Part shown: positions 49,482 through 62,500 of the stretch, in pieces
Position numbering within the stretch: the stretch's first letter is position 1
Layout: every line of letters begins with the position of its first letter
Source of the DNA: Doris montereyensis
Lineage: Eukaryota; Mollusca; Gastropoda; Nudibranchia; Dorididae
Assembly (NCBI GenBank): GCA_037039925.1
Contig: JAXRKP010001711.1
Coordinates: 32,501 to 96,500, forward strand
Direction: 5' to 3'
Length of the DNA: 64,000 bases
The notes under the pieces: model-generated
What the model saw: only the letters and a program-made list of their open reading frames with translations
Databases searched by the model: none
What the model was told of the DNA's origin: nothing
Program-made: the position numbers and the translations under genes

Positions 49482-50337
49482 TTAACCGTCAATCGAATCA
49501 AAGATGTGTGTTCAACCAACACTGGGGACTGAAGAAACTTCCACTGATTTGTCACATGCTTTACAGATAGAAATGGATGGCTGCTGGCTGCATAAAATCC
49601 TATATGCTTACCCGCAATATCAGTATGGTATGCCTACCAGCACAAATTTTCAATCTACCAAAGTGGTGTGTTCTTCGACCGCTACTAATGTATAAGAAAA
49701 TTTCCATCTTTCAGAGATAGTCTAGTTATAATTTAATACAGAAAAGTATAGACACAGATAATTTTTTATTGTGTGTAGGCCTAAATGAAAAAGTTGTTTT
49801 TATGAAACAGGCTGAGGTCTACTTATACTTATAGTAATAATTATTAATAGACCTTTCATACTTTAATTGAAACATTATGGCAGAAAAAGTATAATAATCT
49901 CAATAGCAATAATAAAATATAAACACATGAGGCCAGAGAAATGAGAACATAATTTACCCTACCTGGCAAAAACTTATTTCACCCTACCACTACCACTTTT
50001 ACAACGGTATGTTAAAATAGAACGACCAGTTATTTTTGTTTCAACAGCTTGATAAAAACAATTCAATTGCAGTCATAAACAAGAAGTGAAAATGTAAAAT
50101 CTCCCACTGTAAAAAGCATTGCTTGTTTTAAGCATCAAAATAGAAAATGAGGGAATCAATTTCCTGTCACAAGAGTCATAAAAGCTACTAAATTTCAATC
50201 CAAACTTTGTCCCCTAGCCAGAGCAAATCTCCGATTAGTCTGATCATTCAAACACCACAAAGTGACAAAATATCAGTCAGCAAATTGGTATAGGGCTTTG
50301 TCCATACTTAGTTTATTTCTTTTGACTCATTGAAATT

Positions 50338-50462
50338 AACCACATGCATTGATCTCAGGTTCAATTCAGAGGAAACAGCAGGATGAAAGGTGTGTGAAAG
50401 GCTGAACTGAAGGAGAGAGAAGTTGGACCTACTAGTAGCGGCCACCAACCCCCGACTACTTT
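50338..50462 (+). repeat. Family C ~110-bp repeat, copy 7
   Basis: CACATGCATTGATCTCAGG, AATTCAGAGGAAACAGCAGG, then GAAGTTGGACCTACTAGTAG and GGCCACCAACCCCCGAC. Good match in an intergenic location. Confidence 0.85.
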
Positions 50463-50799
50463 CCTAATAAGGGTGACAGTTATTATTATTTAATCCTTGA
50501 TTGATACACCCAAGACGAATGAATGCTTTTTTAAACTGTAGTGAAAACAAGCTTATTAAAAAAAATTTTTTATGATTTATAACTAAGGAACGCTTTTCTT
50601 TTCTCCCAATTCATCACACACATAGACGTATCTCTTTTTAAAAAAAAGAACAAACAAGAAGGCCTCAACATGAATTTATCTTAAAGTTTTAAAGTATGGG
50701 GAAATCAAAAACAATTCACAAAGTAAAAGTAAAGACCGGTAAAGTCCCAAATAGAGTATCTTATGCGCAATTTGATAACAATTTTTGTGATGCAAGTAT

Positions 50800-52091
50800 C
50801 AGACCTGCCAACCTTCCCGAATTTGTGGGAAAATCCCGATTTGAGACCTCTCTTCCCGACAACACGATATGGCCGCAATATTACCGAAATGATGCGTCAT
50901 GAAAAAGACATTCCCCCCACGAAAATTGCCAAATGCAATTTGTACGAAGCAATTGTAATTGGCATCGATAGGTTGTCAGTATCTCATACTTTTCTAATTC
51001 GATACTTACTATCATTCTTGTTATTTTACTTATCTTGAGTATTCGGATGTTTAAAAACTGCTGCAAACTGTGTGTACATCGATTCAATATTTCTGTGGCA
51101 GGATTTTTATTGCCGTAGTTCTCAGCCTTTGTTTCATTTGAGTTTGAATTTGAATGCCAGCGGGACTTTCGGGAGGATTATCAAATTGCCTTTGAGTTTG
51201 AATGCCAGTGGGATTTAGGACTATAATCATTTCATAGATGAGTTTCATTGCCTTTGAGTGTCAGCGGGATTGTAATCATTTCGTGGAGGATTTTCATTGT
51301 GAGTTTAACTTAAAAAAAAAACCTACTTTATTGTTCTTTTTTGCTTTGGATTGTACAACTTTTGACAAATATAGTTAAATCGCTCAGCAAGAGGCACCAC
51401 AGATCCACAAATTAAAGGATTTATACAATCAAATATACAGAGAACTTTTGTCAAAATTTGTCAGAGTTCATTGTTAAGGCAACTGGCATTACCGAAATAG
51501 ACATTGGGGTTGAAGCCAATAACATTCTAAACAAAAATCTGTATATTGAGGACTATTGCTCAAGGGCTTTGGATAACTCTAAGTCTTTTCAAAATTTGGC
51601 CAGACTTGCTCTTAGTGTGCTCAGCATGCCACACAGCAATGCTGCCTCTGAAAGAATTTTCTCTTTGGTGAGGAAAAGCAGGAATGAAGGCAGATCCAGT
51701 TTAACAGTTACAACGCTGAATTCATAGTTGGTGTGCAAGTCAACATCTTTGCCTAAGTCTTCTCCTTACAGAGAAATTTTTAGGACAGTGTAAGAGAGCC
51801 ACCATGGACTCCTTACACTCTTCATCCACATCAAAGAACATTGAGTCAACAGTTCATCTGTTGATATGTACATACTGTATATGTATACATTTGGTAAGTT
51901 CATAACCGTAATCAGCTCTATTCACAATATGTGTTATTTTGTTACTTTTAAGGTAAATGCTGTCTGTATGTTGTTATTTCAAATCTATGGGTTGATTTGG
52001 TTGATTTTACGAGAAAACATGGTTTGCGATTTCGCGTTTCACATGACATTATATTTTCCCTATTTTCGTCTTCTGGAAGTTGGCAGGTCTG
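50800..52091. mobile_element. hAT element C with transposase C-terminal remnant, 6-bp TSD
   Basis: Left end CAGACCTGCCAAC and right end GTTGGCAGGTCTG are inverted repeats. AAGTAT directly flanks both (50794-50799 and 52092-52097). The 1.29-kb interior contains a hAT C-terminal dimerisation segment on +. The CTGCCAA core of the termini matches element A at 18.3 kb. Confidence 0.88.
51458..51727 (+). pseudogene. hAT transposase C-terminal dimerisation domain remnant
   Basis: The reading contains FQNLARLALSVLSMPHSNAA followed by SERIFSLVRKSRNEGRSSL, the hallmark hAT C-terminal motif (L..LA..VLS.P.S.A.SER.FS). An in-frame TAG follows TTLNS. The upstream DDE/insertion domain is missing. The fragment lies centrally in element C. 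Confidence 0.85.
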
Positions 52092-52411
52092 AAGTATACG
52101 TCACAGGTGGACAGCTATTTTCACATAATATTGAATATTCAAACTTTAAAAGCCAGCTTTTCAGAAGAACAACAAGAAAGAAATATGTATAGAGGCAATC
52201 CCATACTCCGAAAAAAATGTAAATTTTTTTTTTTAAAGGAACGATTAGCTCCTTCCCTTCCATTGAAAGAGAACTAGCTTCTTAGCAATTAAGACCCTAT
52301 GCCCTCTTCAGGATTCACTGTTAAATATATCAATAGAAAAATACACATCGTGGCTCACAATAATGTAGCGTAACATTTGTTTATCAACAATACACGGCAA
52401 ATGAAACAGTT

Positions 52412-55400
52412 TCACAATAGTCCGTGCTTCTGCTTATACTTGAGTCTAGCTGCCTCTAGCATGGCTTGCTTTCGCTCGGAGAATGACAAATGGCGGCCGG
52501 AAGCATTTCTCTCGAAGGATTTTGCCTTGAAAGAGAGTCCAGCCTGAAATGGGTATATATATGTGGATGCAATTTAATGACAACGGAACACAATTTGTAA
52601 ACACTATATATATACTAATGCGAAAACTAGTTTCAAAGACTTGCACAAATATTTGAATAAACACAATTTCCACCACCCCGCATACTATTCCATTTCCAAG
52701 GAAAACAAAAATGTAAATAAAACAAAAAAATCCAGCTCTCACTATCCATTCCTCCTAAAAAAAAAAGTGAGTAAAGAAGAGGGGGAAAAGAAAGAAGAAG
52801 AAAGAACATAAATACATGAACAAATACCCTCCATTCCATCTCAGACCCTTCACTCTCTAAAGAAAATGAACCGTTCTAAGCATGTATATTTTATATAGCT
52901 TAAATAAAGATTAAAACAGGGACTTGAAAAAGCTACACTTTGCAGACTTATGGACTCAAAGTAAAAAAAAATAAAAAAATACAAACTACACTTCTTAACT
53001 TATAGACTACCCAAGGTCTGACACAAGGTTATGGTGTGGATATCCAAATAGTAAGGTGGTTTAAAAAATTTGTAACTTTTTGTTTGTTATTTTCTCTTCA
53101 TTTTTTTTAAACCCAGTGTTTATAAGAGATCAAACTTTATATTGGCACCAATAAAAAGTCGGCTATATGTCATTAGTTTGTCTGAGTAAGGATGAATAAA
53201 AAGGTGAAATTGAGAAAATAAAAATCTTTTTGGGGTGGAGACACCATTCCCACAATGCACTACTTTCATCAATAAATAGATGAAAACGATGAGCTAGTAA
53301 ACTGTTCGAAAACAGTGCGGTCTATGCTGTTTCTGACTTGTAAATCTAATTGTAGTGCTAGTGGCAGTAGTTGTTTGTAAACAAACGCTAGAAAACGGGT
53401 TGCGTCGAAGGCGTGCACTGCCAGCAGTAAAAAAATCAACCGTTCACGGTAGAGAGCCTGTTCCGGTAGAAAACGGAAGTAGAATAATAATATACGTGAT
53501 CTCACTATTGTTACGGCCCCGCAACGTTGTGATCGCACATGTGCGAAAATGGTAGACTATGAGTTAATGTACTGGTTGGCAGCTATGTAATTGGTCTGAC
53601 TTCCGCTACGCTTCAGGCCTTATGTTGATACTATTGGAATAAAATTCATCGTCCCAATGGGAAATCCACTGGAATGAGATTAAACTAACGACACACAGAT
53701 TGTCAAAATGAAGGTAAAGACCAGCGTGGAGCTGGCTACGCATTACATGACACACTGTGTGTTCGTGATTCACTTTGCCTAGACGATTCTTACGTCAGTG
53801 CGCGAAGTTGCCTGGGCCTAATGGCTGGTTCGTGTTTTTTGTGCTGTGTTATAGATTCAAAATCCATGTAACTTTATAACTTATGATGTTAAGATGTGAA
53901 AGCTATATATTCTGATAAAGTGTTATTAATAAGCCAAGTAACACTGCTAAGTTTTGAAAGAGCTGCCCTAAAGCCATGATAAAAAATGAGCAAAATACAA
54001 TTGGCGGGTGTGGCCAATTTGCATAAGAACAGCCCCTACAATGCTTCTACTATCGCATCTAAATTATATTAACACATTGTCTCTTTGTAGCATCAACAAC
54101 ACACCCCAAACTATTTACAGAAGATAACATTTTAGTGTGTAAAGGGATGGTCAAGATAATTTACTTCAATAAAATCCTTTCACTCTCTGTAGCAGAAGGG
54201 TCTACTATTCTTAAGCACCTTGAAACCCAACACCTCCGATCTACTTGGACTCTACCAAAATTCACTAATCCATGATGCAAGCATCAGTTTTCTCTAATGA
54301 GATTGGTTGACCAATCAGAAAGCTAGTTTTAAGCTTTATTTGGGTCAATGAGTGGAAATACAATGAGAATAGACACACTTTGAGGGCATCCCGATCCACA
54401 CGGAAATATCAGGCCTTCGCACGACATGATTTGCAGGAGGAAGACGGATATAGCCGGCATTCGAACCGCACAGTTTGTTAGTGAAGGACGGAAATAGCCA
54501 GTTGGCGCACCAAATGTGTTAAAGAAATCAACTGACATAAAGTGTCGCTTCTGATTTAGGAAATTAAAAAAAAGTGTAAAAATTCTCAGCTGAGGTGCAT
54601 TCCGTAGGCAAGCACTTTGTCTCACAACTTGCTTAGCACCCTGCTTATCTTTTTGACAAGACAGCGACTGCTTGCAGGAAATGGACTCTCTAAAAACTAA
54701 AATTAAAATTGCAGGTGAGATGGCGACCCTGTTAATTACAATAATAATGCTTATAAAAACACGTAATGAAACAATTTGAAAAACTTGTCTGAATTTAATG
54801 CATGGGTTTATTCTTTCTCAAGTGATGTATACCTATCCCCAAAAAGAAGATTTAATTCAATTATCCATTGAACGTATTAAGCTGTAAGGTCATTGCCATT
54901 TGTTTTCTTATGAATAAGACAGCTTTGTGATGTGCTTGCTTTGGCTAGCCAGCCACTCGCCTGGCCCTTGCATACGAAACAGTGTGCTTGCCAAAGCGCA
55001 AGCAAGTGCTTGCCCACAGAACACATTACAAGTCAACATGATGAAATCCTAGATCTGGGCTTGAATGAGTCGGTGTATATATTTTCAACACACTTCAATC
55101 TCCTTGATGCTAAGCATGATAATTTTGTAGACTCTCCCTTAAGCTGTGCAAATAGACTCTTATTGGATATAGCAACATATTTAAATGTATTCAAAAGAAG
55201 ATTATCCCCAAAGGGATTAAAAGGCTTCAACATAAGGTTACAAAGCATCTATTTCTTGTACCTGAAGATAATAAATGAAGGGAATGATGACATAACCAAC
55301 GGAACTCAATAAAGGTGAGAATAGCATCAAATTTATATATCAGGGAGGTAAAACTTAGGTGAAGTTTGTTTCATTAGTGGCAACCTCAGGGTGAATTATG

Positions 55401-58400
55401 AGAAACAACAAGATCACAAAGCCGTGTGAAAGAGCAAAATGGAAAGAAGTAGGATCTACAGCAACCCCTGCCCACCCTTTCAACTTTAGTGGAGAGTTTG
55501 GTGGGACTTTCCATTCCACTGATACAAAAACACTCACCCCTGATGCTGTCTGCGCGTTGAGGGATCAGGAGGAGGAGGAGAGGAAGTATCAACTTTCCCT
55601 TCTAGAATGTTTGTGATGGTTGCATCAACATCTCGTGTATTTCCTATATATTAAAAAAAAATTAAAAGGTTTAAAAAATCAACAAAAACCCAATAAAATC
55701 TTAACGATTGCCAAATGACTTTTGTTTGAATGCAAATTATGAAATTGTTATCGAGAAGACAAAAGACAAAGTTCATCACAAGTCTAACAGTCATTATCTT
55801 ATTTTACTCTCTCTACTCCAAATATAGATATAGATAAATTTCCCTTTGTGGATAATAAAATGCATTTAATTCAATTCAAACCTTTTCCAAAAACAAAAAA
55901 ACCCTGGCAAACTTGGTGGTCCAGAGGCAAGGTGTTGGCCTTCAACCAAAAGGTTATGAGTTCAAGCCCTGGCAGTTGAGCAATTTTCTCAATTTTTAAA
56001 AAGTAGAACCCCCCCCCCCCCCCAAATTTGAAACTAACCCCCCCCCCCCCAGGCCATGACTTGTTGACACATACCTAAATCTGAGAGAATGCAGGGGATG
56101 GGATATCAGGAAGACATCTTGGACTCTTGAGAGCATCAAATCCAACTCTGGATCACTTGATTTCAAACTGGATTGGCTTGTTGCGTAGGAATCTGCTTCA
56201 GCACCAATGGTTTGAGAAGTAGGACTTTGGCGATGGCCTGGCGGAGTATCTGAAAACAAAGAGGGCAGAAAACCCCCAAACAAATAATGTATATCAAGAT
56301 TCGGAGTCAACACTTGATAATTAGAGGCAGGAGTAAATCCTGTAGGTAATTTATAATAATAATAATAAAAGAAAGAAAGAAAGAGAAAGTTCTTTCAAAA
56401 TTTCCTTCATGGTCATAGCATCAATTTGGTTTCTACTTTTTATCATTGAAATCTACCCCGCCCATTGTATGCGGTGATCTCAGGTGAATTAAGAGGAAAC
56501 AGCTGGACGAATTATAAAAGAAGTAAAAGGAAGAAAGTAGGACCTACCAGTAGCACCCAACAACTGCCCACTCAATTTATACAGGTGTGTGGTATTAAGA
56601 GCACAAGTGTGAATTCAAATTACAATAAATTCAGGAATTTTAGATTCAGCTGACCTGTTGAACTACCATTGAATAAAAATATAAGTTAATTTTGATTCAA
56701 AATATAAGGAAAAAAAGATTCTTCAGCCTTCCTAATTTGGCAGTCTTGTACGTACATCCTAATCTTTGCTTAGGTTTTCAAATAAAATGAAATAAATTTT
56801 GCAATGCATAGACGTGAGTGTGATGAGCACCACGATATGGTCATGTTGCCCATGATTGGTGTGAAACAAAGGTACTGTCAAAAACTGTCGATGGTCTGTC
56901 GATGGGCAGAGAGATTTATATTTCATTTAAAAGCACTATATCAATTGACGGTGAAAATCACAAACTGTGTAAGTCTGAAATTAGCAACACATTTTCCCTC
57001 GCTTTTTAACATTTGGAATGGAAAGCTTTGTCTAGTAAGGATTCCGTGGCACAAGAACCAATAGAAACTCATATAATGAACATATGAGCAATCCGTATAT
57101 CCCTATTGGGTCTAGTTTTTGGCACTTGCACGCTGTGTATGTCTGTGAAAAGTAGATTAAAATACGTAGCATCATTTTCTTTGATTTTCTCGAAACATCC
57201 AAAATTGGATTTACACGGTTTGTGACTTTCACCTTCGATATGTTTATGAATGATTTTACCCTTTTTTCTCATTTGCCCTTGATTTCAGCTGTTTTGACAA
57301 TATTTGTACTTCATAAATGTACGCTATTGTGACCTTTTTCCTGTTTGAATTTGTTTCTATGGCGAATTTTTAAAAAAAAGAATTTTCTTTCCACTTCACT
57401 CACTTGGTTGATTTGAAACTTTTCTTTTCATATATTCAATGACTTCGTGATGACTCAATGTTGATGACCGTATGCCCATGCTTTTTGCCATATTGGACTG
57501 TACTCGTGTAGCAAATTGTATGTTTGTTTCATCTTTCTTTTCTCTGTTAGAGGCAAATACCTTTGAACAAAAAATGAAAGTGTGATAAAGATAAACTGAA
57601 ATTGATGACACAGCAATTAGTGTCCTAAATCACAACAAAAAGAAAGGATGGATTTATAATCTGTATCCCCGTAAAAGTGCAAGCTCACCGACTCTACACC
57701 ATTTATCCCCAAGCAAGCCATTTCATTCAAAGTCCTTTTTCAACGCCCTGGGGAACATTCAGTGAAGCAGTCTGTTAGGTGCTTCGTACTAGCACGCTAA
57801 CAAGATCTTTCTTTACCGATAACTGGGTACTCATTCACACCTGAGTCAAGTAAGGAAAGCAAAGTGAAGTACCTTTCCTAAGAGTACAACATCGTGAAAA
57901 AAAAAACCCCCACCTGGGCCAGACATGGGGGTTTGAACCAGTGTCGTCGTGATTACAAACTTGCGGTTTTCCTACAATGCCTCCAGCCTTAACACTTGAC
58001 AGCACGAAATAATAGAAACAAAAAGGTAACATGCCCATCGGAGGATGCTGAATATAAAGGGACAGAAAATATTGCCATAGGTCAAACGATCATTGTATGA
58101 GAGCAAACGGATAGGAAATTTCTGCACGATTTATAACTCTTTGTTTCTGAGCTCCAAATTACATTGTGGTTTCTATGTCTTAATTTGCTTTCAATGATGT
58201 TAATAAAGGGTCTACTTACTTTACAGTAAACAATGTCATTGGGAGAACCAAACACCAAAACAAATCCTCGAACAGTGAACTTGAAACTGTTGACTGAAAA
58301 ACATAATAAAAGCTGTAATATATGTTATTTCCCAGAACAAAGTTATATTGGGTCATCAATGAGGATGTTTCTTCTTTACTTTGCCTTCAGACTTAACGAA

Positions 58401-59493
58401 TGAACAAATTGAACGAAATATTTTTCTCTCTTTATCCTGGCACCCCGACAACAGCTGTGAGATGTTTATTCATGTGAACATAATATAACAGCTGTAAGAA
58501 TGACAACGATGATAATCATGATGATAACGGCTATGAGGAGAAAATTCTTACCACAGATACATCAAATAGAAATCTGCTTGTTTGCATTGTGATCTGAAAT
58601 TGAAGATGAAGAAAGAAAACATGAGCAGAGATATACGAATGTGATATGTAGTAACAAAATACCAATGTAATACAGATAATATGAAGAAGGGAAGAAGGGG
58701 TGCTTTTTTGTTGTTGTTGTCATGGTAGGCCTCAAATTTGAACATCAAATCTAAAAATAGATCATGCAAGTTCCACATTCAATGAGGAGACTATGTGGTT
58801 CAGATGCAAGGTGTTGTCCTCTCAGCCAAAAAGGTCATGGGTTCAAGCCCAGATAGCTTGAAAAAGTTATATTGAATGTTTTTGAGTCAAACCTACCCCC
58901 CCCCGCCCCCCCAACCGTAGCCAGGTATGTGGATCGACATCTAGTCCCATGGGAGATAATCAATAAGAAGGAGGTCCTGTGTGCAGATCACAACACCCTG
59001 TGCCCGTTATAGATCTCTTAGCTGTTTACAGAGCAGTCTGGGTAAAAAATATATTAAAATCCTACCACAACACCCGAGATCACTTTAGGTGTGGATGTGG
59101 GTAAAAAATCAAAATCCACATTTAAAGATCTTTTCAAAAATAGCATACATGGTTGGGCTCAAAAGGGTAAGTGTTGTGGTGCATGGAAATTTTATCTGAG
59201 ACGTTATCATGATATAATGCGTTCTTAAAGATAACAACTTCTTATATGTAGTGATCGCTGGCAGAAGTCACATTTTCAATTGTATATATTACACAAACCT
59301 GATGAGGGACGAATGAATATATTTGTTGAAGACTAAAATGAATTGATTTACAACCATTTTTTGGCCATATTAAGATAACAAAATTCGGAAAAACAGACAG
59401 CAGGTATTTACTAAAAACTAAGCATACTGATTCAGAGCTATTGTTGCTGAAAAGTATGTTATATAATATAAAATGATATATATATACATATAC

Positions 59494-59591
<98 letters not shown>

Positions 59592-62500
59592 TTTGCAATA
59601 AGTAAATAATTAAAATAATAATAACCCATAAGAAATAACGACACCCCCACCCACCCACATAAGTCTCTATAAATGAACCAGTCACGCTCAATAACCATTT
59701 ACAAAAGTTTGCAAGTACAACCAAAGAAACAAAATAAAGTTCCCAGCAATGGACAACTGTGTTTTATACATGTGTATAACGTGATAACTGTATCAAACAT
59801 TGACTCACTGGTTGAATTGGAAAGTCCATTTCAAATGCTAGATGACTGGGGAGATAAAGAATGAAAAGCAATTAAAGGGAACAAAAAGTATACGGTATGT
59901 ACAATTTCCATACATTAAATTATTAAAGTATTATTTAAAATGAAAAACAAAAACAATCAAAGGACATCAGAAGGAAAAGAAAGGATTTAATTCTTCATAA
60001 GAAAAAAATTTTGAGAGTTTTCTCAAAAAGGAAATTATAATGAACCACAAGAGATCCTTTCTACATTAGTATATTTGTACAGTGTCCAGCAAAAAGTCAA
60101 CTGAAAATCTCCTACCTCAATAGAAAATATCCTACCTAGGAAATGAAATACCCTCCCAACACCAGAAACGGAGAACATCGTGAATATTTCCAATTTCAAT
60201 GCATTATTATAAATTGTCAATTCAAATCATAAATGAATGACTTTCTAGTGCATCTCAATGAAATGAAAAATGATCACACATTTCTTTAATGTTTCACTTT
60301 GGAGTAATAATATTTCAGCATTTTTCTACAGGGTCCCCTCCCCCCCACACATTTCTGAAAAAATAAAATAATTCTGATAGCTGATAGTAGTGATAGATCT
60401 ACCCCTATCATTTCACAAAACATGCAAACAGTGCAAAAAAAAATAAAATTTTTATTTTTTTTTATCTCCTTTCCAAAAAATATGTCAAACACAAGAGTGA
60501 CAATAGCATAGCCTAAACACACGCACAAATACTTACTCAGTCTACCGAGAAGAAAATGAGGTTTGGAAGGCTTTTTCTATAACTTGAACTCTGCCAATTA
60601 TAAATCTTCATCTGTTTTACTTTGAGCCACCACCATCCCCCGCCCCGTCTCTCTCTTTCTTTCTCAGGATCAAAAACTTAAAACTAGATCTAAATCCCCC
60701 TCCCCTAGTAAAAAATCTCCATTATATTATATTGGCAACCGCCCCACCCTCTCTTTCCTTCTTCAATAAAACTGGAATCTAGATCTAGATCTAAATCTAG
60801 TATAGTACATGATTGCCTTCTTCTCGGTTCTACCTTTTTCCCACCCATGTCTACACTGTAGTGGAAGACACATTCGTTATTTCTCTCTTTCTCTTCCGAT
60901 ACCATGTTAGACTCAGTTGTCTCTTGTTTTGCAATCATATGTTTTCACATTGACTTTCTTCACTCTGTCTCCCCCCCCCATCTCTATTCTGCTATCAGGC
61001 AGTGCGTGCATGATATCCCTTCCATCATCCAATCTCCTCTATTCTTACTAAACACTTGCATTTGCCTTTCAGTCATCTGTAAACTCCCGACTCTCCATAT
61101 ATAATCTCTCTCTCTAATACACACATGCGTGATTGGTCGCATTAAACACACACAAACATTCCCTGTCTAGCCTACTTACACATCGTGACGATCAGACTTA
61201 AAATGCACATTGCCCTCTGTCTCTCTCCCTTTGATGCAAACCATACAACGTGCACAATCGACTTTTTAACATACACGGCATTCTTAATCTCTCCAGAGTA
61301 AAAGTTAAATTGAAGAAAGGAGGCTGGGCCATAGAAACGCAGTTCATGGTATTGGCATAGGCGCTAAACCTAAAGAAAGTATTGAAAACTTTGTGTCAAA
61401 ATCCGATACTAATTCCCCGGGCAAACTTTATAATTTTAAAGAAGGTATTGGAATCGTTTCAACATGAAAGAATTTCAACATGACCGGAAATGGATGACAA
61501 AATGATCATTTATCGTCCACAAACTTATTCGCATTTTCCTATTTCGCGGTGCCGATAATTGTTCATGTCTACTTCGATGTCCCTGATTTTCTCTCATGTT
61601 CGTATCCTGGTATTTTCTCGACTGGGACACATTTTTTTCGTTTTACAAGGATTTCCCTGATGCATGGGAACACTGTTTTTTACTACCTGAGTCCCATTTC
61701 CTACTTGTTTTCCTACCCAAGACATCAATTTCCGACCTTTCCGACCTGAGTATGAAAAATCCAACATATTTCCGACCTTGCTGGACACCCTGAGACCATA
61801 TTCCCCAAACTCCTTAGGACCAGAAAATTAGTTTGGGAATATGTTAGGGGGTACAAAGAAGGATCTTGGTTGGGACTTTGTCATGAATTTAAGGATTCCA
61901 TGTTTTCATAGAACATGTGTTCAAGGAGTATGGACTATACTGATGTTCAGCTGTCTCACGTGATAATACAAACTACCGTACAATTCTTTTTCAACATTTG
62001 CTAAATGACTGCTACTTACTTAAACTTGAGCAAGCTTTGTTTACCATTTGTTTTCAATCTTTCAGGGAAGAATAGGAGCGGAACGTTAGAATCTAAATGA
62101 AAATAGATCAAAAACCAGATAAATGGTACATTATCAAATTGAATGATTGAAAATCCCGGATAACAAATACATTAGCTCAATTCCTTTTGTTAATATTTTG
62201 AATATTTGCAATTTAAGATTTTATCCTTAACACTTGACAGGAACAAATAGTTTCCCAATCCTGGAATACGTACTAAAATGTTCTTGTAACAATTAATCTC
62301 ACAATAGACAATTCCATGTTTGTCTTTTTAGACTTCATATATTTTTATATGCGTTGTTGGTTATATAGTTTGTTTTTAAAATTGGAAAAACATACATATC
62401 CGTCTCAAAACGAGAATGAGAACTCTACTGTATCATACCTCTAAACCTTTTCTTTGATAAGAATATATAACAATTTTGTAATTTACATTGGGTCTTTTTT

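Noticed and set aside
60536..60577. Candidate AUP1 exon between good-looking AG and GT signals
   Set aside because: The phase required by neighbouring exons gives an in-frame stop, and the open frame does not match the expected FPEG region.
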